From Candidatus Aenigmatarchaeota archaeon (lineage in GTDB: Archaea; Aenigmatarchaeota; Aenigmatarchaeia; CG10238-14; SCSR01), in NCBI GenBank assembly GCA_030616125.1, contig JAUWXZ010000011.1:1-11708 (forward strand): 11,708 nucleotides of DNA, read 5' to 3'. A model generated the notes under the pieces. The model was not told where the DNA came from and ran no database searches. It was given only the letters and a program-made list of their open reading frames with translations. Both the position numbers and the translations under genes were made by a program. This document shows positions 7,435 to 11,708 of this stretch, one piece after another; the first letter of the stretch is position 1; each line of letters starts with the position of its first letter.

Positions 7435-7539
7435 GCTGGTGTAGTTTAGCGGTTAGAACACTGCGCTCATAATCTTTTATGAGCTTTGACTTGATGATAA
7501 GAAACGCAGAGGTCGCGAGTTCGAACCTCGCCACCAGCA
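7435..7539 (+). tRNA. tRNA-Met (CAT), intron-containing
   Basis: The cloverleaf closes by hand. Acceptor GCTGGTG (7435-7441) pairs with CACCAGC (7532-7538); the D stem is GTT/AAC; the anticodon stem is CTGCG (7461-7465) with CGCAG (7505-7509); the T stem is GCGAG/CTCGC around TTCGAAC; the discriminator is A7539. The anticodon CAT is at 7468-7470. A 32-base intron interrupts the loop after position 37; removal gives the loop CTCATAA typical of elongator Met. Lack of a GGG/CCC anticodon stem argues against initiator tRNA. A tRNA-Ile with modified CAT is the alternative. CCA is not encoded. Confidence 0.88.
7472..7503 (+). other. tRNA-Met intron at position 37/38
   Basis: This is a 32-base archaeal tRNA intron; the boundary is ambiguous by one base because both joints read A. 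The BHB is relaxed: loop bases 7466-7469 pair with 7498-7501 at three of four positions (one C-A mismatch), with three-base bulges at 7470-7472 and 7502-7504. A competing hairpin is perfect: CTCATAA (7466-7472) with TTATGAG (7477-7483) around a TCTT loop, which buries the anticodon. Confidence 0.8.
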
Positions 7540-7629
7540 CTTGATTTTAAATAACAACTTACTAACAAAATTGTAAGAGAATTGAATATTTGTTTAAGTT
7601 TAACTTTAATTTAAATAAATTTTAATCAT

Positions 7630-7704
7630 GGCCCGAATGGCGTAGTCTGGTTAGCGTACAAGCCTGTGGAGCTTGAGAGTCGGGTTCAAATCCCGATTCG
7701 GGCC
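7630..7704 (+). tRNA. tRNA-His (GTG) with encoded G-1
   Basis: Acceptor GCCCGAA (7631-7637) pairs with TTCGGGC (7697-7703). The extra G7630 faces C7704 at position 73, the G-1:C73 pair that is the tRNA-His identity element. The anticodon stem CAAGC/GCTTG encloses CTGTGGA with anticodon GTG, and the T stem TCGGG/CCCGA encloses TTCAAAT. There is no intron and no encoded CCA. AT-rich TATA-like sequence precedes it at about 7599-7617. Confidence 0.95.
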
Positions 7705-7724
7705 CACAACAAATAAAATGAATA

Positions 7725-7731
7725 TTTTTTT
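7725..7731 (+). terminator. T-run terminator after tRNA-His
   Basis: Seven consecutive T residues lie 21 bases after the tRNA-His end, in the sense orientation, fitting the oligo-T signals archaeal RNA polymerase stops at. There is no strong hairpin before them. Confidence 0.4.
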
Positions 7732-7761
7732 AACAAACAGACTTTATGAATTTTACATAAG

Positions 7762-7772
7762 TTTTAAATATA
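7762..7772 (+). promoter_or_regulatory. TATA box of the 16S rRNA gene
   Basis: TTTTAAATATA is the best archaeal TATA box in the tRNA-His to 16S gap. The expected start about 25-30 bases downstream falls near 7793-7800, leaving a precursor leader of roughly 135 bases. Confidence 0.55.
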
Positions 7773-7796
7773 ATCAGTTCAATTCTAATTATATCA

Positions 7797-7932
7797 TGGG
7801 TTGAGTTAGACTTTGATCTTTGCTTTGGCAAGATGAAAAGTTCTTTTCCAGCTTATGAAATAGTTTAGTCTGAAATAACGATTCAGGTAAGGTTGATTGG
7901 TGAAACCTTAGAGGTAGAACCATTTTCCGCCA
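7797..7932 (+). other. 16S precursor leader with helices and 5' processing arm
   Basis: No gene is present. The leader can form TTAGACT (7806-7812) with AGTCTGA (7867-7873) and a hairpin TAAGGTT (7888-7894) with AACCTTA (7904-7910). The processing arm is GGTAGAACC (7913-7921), complementary to 9549-9557, extended inward by TTTTC (7923-7927) with GAAAA (9543-9547) after one A-C mismatch, and outward by 7906-7911 with 9558-9562 with single-base bulges. This brackets the 16S ends. The hairpin 3' arm overlaps the outer part of the processing stem, so those two are mutually exclusive. Confidence 0.6.
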
Positions 7933-9232
7933 ATTCTGGTTGATCCTGCCAGAGGTCATTGCTATCCGGATCCGACTAAGCCATGCAAGCTGATCGTCGC
8001 AAGACGAGGCGAACTGCTCCGTAATACATAGTCAACCTAACCTTAGGTGTGGGATAATCTCGAGAAATTGAGGCTAATACCACATAGAAATCAATTTCTG
8101 GAATGAGTTGATTTCCAAAACTCAGGTGCCTAAGGATGGGACTGTGCCCTATCAGGCTGTTGTTGGTGTAAAGAACCAACAAACCGATAACAGGTATGGG
8201 CTATGAGAGTAGAAGCCCAGAGATGGACTCTGAGACATAAGTCCAGGTACTACGGTACGCAGCAGGCGCGAAACCTTTGCAATTTGCTCACGCAAGACAA
8301 GGGGATCTGGAGTGTTCTTGCACTGCAAGAACTTTTGCTTTCTGAAAAAAGGAAAGTGAATAAGGGCTGGGTAAGACGGGTGCCAGCCGCCACGGTAATA
8401 CCCGCGGCCCAAGTGATGGCCATGATTATTGGGTCTAAAGCGTCCGTAGCCGGTTTGACAAGTCCTTAGTGAAATCCTCTAGCAAACTAGAGGGCGTGCT
8501 TAGGATACTGTCAGACTTGAGACCGGGAGAGGGTAGGAGTACTCCTAGTGTAGGGGTTAAATCCTATAATCCTAGGGAGACTACCTGTGGCGAAGGCGCC
8601 TACCAAGAACGGATCTGACGGTGAGGGACGAAAGCTAAGGGAGCAATCGGGATTAGATACCCCGGTAGTCTTAGCTGTAAACGATGCCCGCTTGATGTTG
8701 CAAGCTTCTTGGGAGCTTGCAGTGCCGGAGCGTAGGTGTTAAGCGGGCCACCTGGGGAGTACAATCGCAAGGTCGAAACTTAAGGGAATTGGCGGGGGAG
8801 CACACAAGGGGTGGGCGTTGCGGTTCAATTGGATAAAACCCCGGACATCTTACCAGGGTTGACAGCAGGATGAGGGTCAGTCTGAAGGGCTTACCAGACA
8901 AGCTGAGAGGTGGCGCATGGCCATCGCCAGCTCGTACCGTGAGGCGTGCCGTTAAGTCGGTTAACGAGCGAGACCCATATCTCATGTTGCAACTGGCTTC
9001 TTCGGAAGTTGGGCACTCATGAGAGACAGCTGGTGATAAACCAGAGGAAGGAATGGGCGACGGTAGGTCCGTATGCCCCGAATATCCTGGGCTACACGCG
9101 ACGCACAATGCATGCCACAATGAGATGCAACTCTGAAAAGAGAAGCTAATCCCCTAAAAGCATGCTTAGTTCAGATTGTGGGCTGTAACTCGCCCACATG
9201 AAGCTGGAATCCCTAGTAAGCGAACGTCATAA

Positions 9233-9269
9233 AGTTAGAAAAGTAAGGCAAAAACTTTCTAGCATGAAA
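9233..9269 (+). other. 16S intron 1, helix 43 loop (E. coli 1363/1364)
   Basis: This 37-base intron is set in a textbook BHB. Outer helix: GCGAACG (9220-9226) with CGTTCGC (9271-9277). Central four-pair helix: TCAT (9227-9230) with ATGA (9264-9267). Bulges are AAA (9231-9233) and AAT (9268-9270). Inner helix: 9234-9244 with 9254-9263, with one bulged A and one G-U. Cutting after the second base of each bulge joins A9232 to T9270 and yields the helix 43 loop GTCATAATCG of normal archaeal length. Confidence 0.88.
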
Positions 9270-9284
9270 TCGTTCGCTGAATAA

Positions 9285-9315
<31 letters not shown>

Positions 9316-9382
9316 GCCAACCGAGTGAAATCTAATCGAGGCTTTTTCAAAAAGTCGAGTTTAGGTTTTGTGAGGGGGGCTA

Positions 9383-9491
9383 ATCTTGGAAGTTCTTATA
9401 CAAAAATTAAAAATGAAAAAAAATGGCTTGACTCTGATTAGATGATGAGTTGGAGGTGAATTGATTTAAGAATGGATTTCCAGGAGTCTAA
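9383..9491 (+). other. 16S intron 2, between decoding adenines A1492 and A1493
   Basis: This 109-base intron interrupts the end of helix 44. The central four-pair helix is GGGC (9377-9380) with GTCT (9486-9489, two G-U pairs). Bulges are TAA (9381-9383) and AAA (9490-9492). The inner helix has 12 consecutive pairs (9384-9395 with 9474-9485, three G-U). Cutting after the second base of each bulge joins A9382 to A9492 and restores GGGGGGCTAAGTCG exactly. The outer helix is weak, so this is the relaxed form of BHB. Its interior holds a candidate C/D-box RNA. Confidence 0.9.
9413..9464 (+). ncRNA. Candidate C/D-box guide sRNA inside 16S intron 2
   Basis: The order is a weak box C, ATGAAAA (9413-9419, five of seven consensus bases); guide 1; box D' CTGA (9434-9437); four bases; box C' ATGATGA (9442-9448, perfect); a 12-base guide 2; and a poor box D, TTGA (9461-9464). 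The spacing matches archaeal dual-guide sRNAs. Guide 1, TGGCTTGAC (9424-9432), pairs perfectly with 16S 9311-9319 (E. coli 1405-1413); the base five before D' faces A1408. Guide 2, GGAGGTGA (9452-9459), pairs perfectly with 16S 9531-9538. The outer boxes are degenerate, so terminal box formation is uncertain. Function is inferred. Confidence 0.5.
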
Positions 9492-9542
9492 AGTCGCCAC
9501 AAGGTAGCCGTACGGGAACGTGCGGCTGGATCACCTCCTTGA

Positions 9543-9562
9543 GAAAACGGTTCTACCCTAGG
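9543..9562 (+). other. 3' arm of the 16S processing stem
   Basis: GAAAA (9543-9547) and GGTTCTACC (9549-9557), plus the outward CTAGG segment, are complementary to the leader at 7906-7927. The stem closes just beyond both 16S ends. By hand it is a nearly continuous helix with one-base irregularities and not the canonical BHB with three-base bulges. Confidence 0.65.
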
Positions 9563-9596
9563 CATCAAAAATCAACTTGCCTGAAAAGTTAGAATA

Positions 9597-9606
9597 GTTT
9601 AAATAG
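9597..9606 (+). promoter_or_regulatory. TATA box of asd
   Basis: GTTTAAATAG is centred about 26 bases before the ATG at 9628, which suggests an independent leaderless transcript and not readthrough from the 16S gene. Confidence 0.45.
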
Positions 9607-9627
9607 ATTCTGATAAAAATAGAGTTT

Positions 9628-10698
9628 ATGAAAAAATTCTCGTGCGCAATCACAGGTGCAACGGGTTCAGTAGGTCAAAAACTTATCTCATATTTGGATA
9701 AACATCCTTATTTTGAAATTAGTGCACTTGCTGCTTCTGAAAGATCAGCCGGTAAAAAATATGCTGAAGCGATTAAAGGTAGAGAATTTTTTGAAAAAAT
9801 GGATACCAAACCACCAAGTGAAGATATTCTTGAAATGAAAGTCTACAATATAAAAAACATTAAACCAGAAAATTTTGATTTAATTTTTTCTGCTTTAGAT
9901 CCAAGGATTGCAGAAAAATATGAAATGAAATTTGCAGAAGAGACACCTGTTTTTACTGCTGCTTCATTTGGGAGACATCGTGCTGATGTGCCTATTCTTA
10001 CTCCTGGGGTTAATGATGCTCATAGCCAACTTTTGAAAATACAACAAAAAAGAAGAAATTGGAAAGGTTATATCTGTACTAAATCGAATTGCACTGTCAC
10101 TGGACTTGTATATGTTCTGTTCCTACTAAAAAATTATGGTATAAAATATGTGCGTGTTTACACAGAACAAGCTCTTTCAGGTGCAGGAGAACGAGGACTC
10201 GCTGAGAACTCTGAATACAGAAGAATGTTAAAAAAATTGGGTAAATTCCCCTATGTAGAAGGGGAGGAACCAAAAGTTGAGTTTGAACCTAAAAAAATTC
10301 TAGGTAAGCTTCATGCCGATGAAGAAAGAATAGAAGATGCGTCCTTTGATATAGACGCTTTTTGTACTCGTGTTAGTCGAGATAATGTTCACATGGAAGA
10401 GGTGTTTGTACAAACAACAGAAGATTTTGAATTGGATGAATTGATGAATAAAATGCCAGATTTAAAAGACTTAAATTTACCGTCTCTTCCTCGATATCCG
10501 ATATCATTGTGGAAAACTAAGATTAAACCAGAAGAGCATGTTGAGGTTCATGGGACTATGAACATTGGTGTAGGAGAATTTAGAAAACCCTATGATAAAA
10601 CTATGGCATGTCGTCTCACAGTTGACAATACAGGTATCGGTGCTGGGGGTAACTTAGTTGCCAATGCTGAATATTGTGCGTTGAATGATTTAATTTAA
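9628..10698 (+). CDS. asd: Aspartate-semialdehyde dehydrogenase
   Basis: The 356-residue enzyme reduces aspartyl phosphate to aspartate semialdehyde with NADPH, the branch point to threonine, methionine and lysine. Seen directly: the nucleotide-binding GATGSVG (10-16), the catalytic cysteine Cys155 in KSNCTVTG, the segment EQALSGAGERG (180-190), a probable catalytic His255 in CTRVSRDNVHMEEV, and the C-terminal GAGGNLVANAEY (338-349). Length fits the archaeal branch of the family. It stands alone: no aspartokinase or homoserine dehydrogenase is near. A malonyl-CoA/malonate semialdehyde reductase of the same family cannot be excluded from sequence alone. Confidence 0.88.
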   Translation: MKKFSCAITGATGSVGQKLISYLDKHPYFEISALAASERSAGKKYAEAIKGREFFEKMDTKPPSEDILEMKVYNIKNIKPENFDLIFSALDPRIAEKYEMKFAEETPVFTAASFGRHRADVPILTPGVNDAHSQLLKIQQKRRNWKGYICTKSNCTVTGLVYVLFLLKNYGIKYVRVYTEQALSGAGERGLAENSEYRRMLKKLGKFPYVEGEEPKVEFEPKKILGKLHADEERIEDASFDIDAFCTRVSRDNVHMEEVFVQTTEDFELDELMNKMPDLKDLNLPSLPRYPISLWKTKIKPEEHVEVHGTMNIGVGEFRKPYDKTMACRLTVDNTGIGAGGNLVANAEYCALNDLI

Positions 10699-10724
10699 AT
10701 TTTAATAAACAATTTTAATAACAT

Positions 10725-10796
10725 GGGCCGGTAGATCAACGGTAGATCGCTGCCCTTGCAAGGCAGAGGCTCGGGGTTCAAATCCCCGTCGGTCCA
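10725..10796 (+). tRNA. tRNA-Ala (TGC)
   Basis: Acceptor GGGCCGG (10725-10731) pairs with TCGGTCC (10789-10795) and includes the G3:U70 wobble (10727 with 10793) that defines alanine identity. The D stem is GATC/GATC, the anticodon stem CTGCC/GGCAG around CTTGCAA with TGC at 10757-10759, the T stem CGGGG/CCCCG, and the discriminator A10796. No intron, no encoded CCA. A run of five T follows at 10798-10802 as a likely stop signal. Confidence 0.97.
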
Positions 10797-10810
10797 CTTT
10801 TTCAGTTTAA

Positions 10811-10942
10811 GAACAGCTCGGTTATAAGTGTGAAAGATGCGCGCATGTTTGGATCCCACGAAATCAAAGAGATGAACCGAGAGTTTGTCCTAAATGTAAA
10901 AGTCCTTATTGGGATGTTCCAAAACTGATTAAAAAGAAATAA
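10811..10942 (+). pseudogene. Headless zinc-ribbon protein remnant
   Basis: The frame reads YKCERCAHVWIPRNQ (from 10823) and then RVCPKCKSPYWDVPK, a complete CX2C...CX2C zinc ribbon with the C-terminal SPYWD signature of small archaeal zinc-ribbon proteins, ending at TAA 10940-10942. Upstream the frame has only four more codons before a TAA at 10808 and no ATG, GTG or TTG, so it cannot be started normally. It begins right after tRNA-Ala, as if the 5' part was lost in a recombination there. An unusual start codon or a sequencing error are the alternatives. Confidence 0.6.
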
Positions 10943-11003
10943 ACTTTCTAATTCTCCGAAATTGCTTAATTAATTCTATTTTAGTCATATTTTTTCTAAT
11001 TTA

Positions 11004-11043
11004 AGACTTAAATATATATATTTCATATATATTATAGACTTAA
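11004..11043. repeat. AT palindrome flanked by 8-base direct repeats
   Basis: AATATATA (11011-11018) and TATATATT (11026-11033) form a perfect 8-base inverted repeat. It is bracketed by two copies of AGACTTAA (11004-11011 and 11036-11043). It sits 25-64 bases before the AbrB-like start, where the TATA box must also be, so it may be the promoter plus an operator for that regulator. AT richness makes chance palindromes common. Confidence 0.4.
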
Positions 11044-11067
11044 TTAGTAAGATTTTAGGTATAAAAT

Positions 11068-11280
11068 ATGACTAAATTAACTCCATCGAGAAATAAAAAA
11101 GGAAAAATAGTTCAACTTAAAGTTTCAATACCAACAGAAATTATAAAATTAAAGGGCTGGAATGATAAAACAGAACTTATTTTCACACCTTACATACCAG
11201 ATCCTAATTGTAAAATCACGAAGGATACTGCAATTATTCTTAAAGAAATTGGAGATGAAGATGAACCCAAGAAAAAATGA
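11068..11280 (+). CDS. Small AbrB-like (SpoVT/AbrB fold) putative regulator
   Basis: The 70-residue protein has the outline of a swapped-hairpin AbrB domain: a KGKIVQLKVSIPTEIIKL stretch (residues 11-28), GWNDKTELIF (30-39) at the usual place of the glycine turn, then a charged tail. Such proteins bind DNA as dimers and often act as antitoxins or autoregulators. Its end overlaps the methyltransferase start by 20 bases in another frame, so the two are co-expressed, and it probably controls that gene. The domain call is by pattern only; it is too short and divergent to be sure. Confidence 0.55.
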   Translation: MTKLTPSRNKKGKIVQLKVSIPTEIIKLKGWNDKTELIFTPYIPDPNCKITKDTAIILKEIGDEDEPKKK

Positions 11281-11708
11281 TTTGGGCCAGGTTTTTACAC
11301 CAGAACCAATTGTAAATTTCATGATTAATCTAATCGACAAAAGAAAGGATTCTTCTATTTTAGAGCCAAGTGCAGGTGAAGGGATATTTGTAAAAAAATT
11401 AAAAGAAAATGGATTTAATAACATAGATGCTTTTGAAATTGATTCTAAATTCTGTAGAAAAGAATTGGGAATAAAGTGTAAAGACTTTTTACGAGCTGAT
11501 ATCAAGAAAATGTATAGCATAATCATAGGGAATCCTCCATATATTAGATTTCAAGAGTTAGACAAAAAGACAAAGGATTATTTTAAGCGTTACAAGTCTT
11601 CAACTGGGCAGTATGATATTTATGTACTCTTCATAGAAAAAGCTTTAAAATTATTAAAAAATGGCGGTATTCTTGCATTTATAGTCTCAAATAAATTCTT
11701 GGTTTCAG
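11261..11708 (+). CDS. N6-adenine DNA methyltransferase, N-terminal part (runs off window)
   Basis: The 149 visible residues contain the motifs of a gamma-class adenine methyltransferase (TaqI/Eco57I-like) in order: motif X GQVFTPEPIVNF (9-20), motif I ILEPSAGEG (33-41) for S-adenosylmethionine, motif II AFEID (57-61), motif III CKDFL (73-77), the catalytic NPPYIRF (91-97), and then GGILAFIVSNKF (135-146). The order X-I-IV fits the gamma class. The reading frame is open to the window end. It would be the modification part of a type II or IIG restriction-modification system, or a related phage-defence system; a fused or downstream nuclease cannot be seen. It overlaps the AbrB-like gene by 20 bases. 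Confidence 0.9.
   Translation, partial: MNPRKNDLGQVFTPEPIVNFMINLIDKRKDSSILEPSAGEGIFVKKLKENGFNNIDAFEIDSKFCRKELGIKCKDFLRADIKKMYSIIIGNPPYIRFQELDKKTKDYFKRYKSSTGQYDIYVLFIEKALKLLKNGGILAFIVSNKFLVS

Noticed and set aside
7846..7854. Leader segment TTCCAGCTT perfectly complementary to 16S 9201-9209, a possible leader-rRNA interaction.
   Set aside because: A 9-base match between a 135-base leader and the 16S is expected about once by chance, and no box or other motif sits beside it. It also serves as a caution for the intron guide match.
7830..7873. Possible C/D-box RNA in the 16S leader (AAGATGA and CTGA).
   Set aside because: The 33-base gap has no convincing D' or C' boxes, and the CTGA is part of a leader helix.
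7976..9149. Open frames of 67-149 codons on both strands inside the 16S gene.
   Set aside because: They lie in conserved rRNA sequence and resemble no protein; they are chance openings in the GC-richer RNA gene.
9459..9469. Short reading frame after the GGAGGTGA in 16S intron 2.
   Set aside because: The nearest TTG gives only two codons before TAA, so the Shine-Dalgarno-like segment does not serve a peptide.
11149..11526. Minus-strand frame of 125 codons opposite the AbrB-like and methyltransferase genes.
   Set aside because: The plus strand carries ordered methyltransferase motifs over this stretch, while the minus frame is low-complexity and unlike any family.

Overview
The window is archaeal and AT-rich outside its RNA genes. 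Evidence: the gene order L18e-L13-S9-RpoN-RpoK, a deoxyhypusine synthase, TATA boxes about 20-30 bases ahead of starts with almost no Shine-Dalgarno sites, a tRNA intron at position 37/38, a tRNA-His with encoded G-1, and a 16S rRNA opening and closing with archaeal consensus. A 16S gene with no 23S beside it, divergent rRNA bases and compact gene spacing suggest a reduced, fast-evolving lineage, possibly DPANN. That placement is inference.

Layout. 111-1861: ribosomal proteins L18e, L13, S9 and RNA polymerase subunits N and K. 1907-3476: two genes I cannot name, one base apart, a double zinc-ribbon protein and a Cas4/RecB-like PD-(D/E)XK nuclease. 3482-5176 (minus): arginyl-tRNA synthetase. 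5239-6159: deoxyhypusine synthase. 6156-7389 (minus): adenylate kinase, then a dUTPase-like protein of the dCTP deaminase fold. 7435-7704: intron-containing tRNA-Met(CAT) and tRNA-His(GTG). 7762-9562: 16S rRNA with promoter, leader and processing stem. 9628-10698: aspartate-semialdehyde dehydrogenase. 10725-10796: tRNA-Ala(TGC). 10811-11708: a headless zinc-ribbon remnant, an AT palindrome, an AbrB-like regulator and the start of an N6-adenine DNA methyltransferase, which looks like the edge of a restriction-modification island.

The main discovery is in the 16S gene. It spans about 1608 bases, but two segments (37 and 109 bases) are bounded by bulge-helix-bulge (BHB) splice motifs. Removing both leaves about 1462 bases, normal for an archaeon, and restores consensus at both joints. 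The second intron lies exactly between the decoding-centre adenines A1492 and A1493 (E. coli numbering). It carries a D'-C' box pair of a C/D-box guide RNA. The stretch before box D' is complementary to the opposite decoding-site strand of helix 44 (1405-1413, with A1408 at the methylation position), and the stretch after box C' is complementary to the anti-Shine-Dalgarno tail of the same 16S. An intron splitting the decoding site while carrying a guide against that site is the part most likely to be undescribed.

Most genes serve information processing: ribosome and polymerase subunits, tRNA charging, eIF5A (aIF5A) modification and nucleotide housekeeping. The 10.8-11.7 kb end is accessory.
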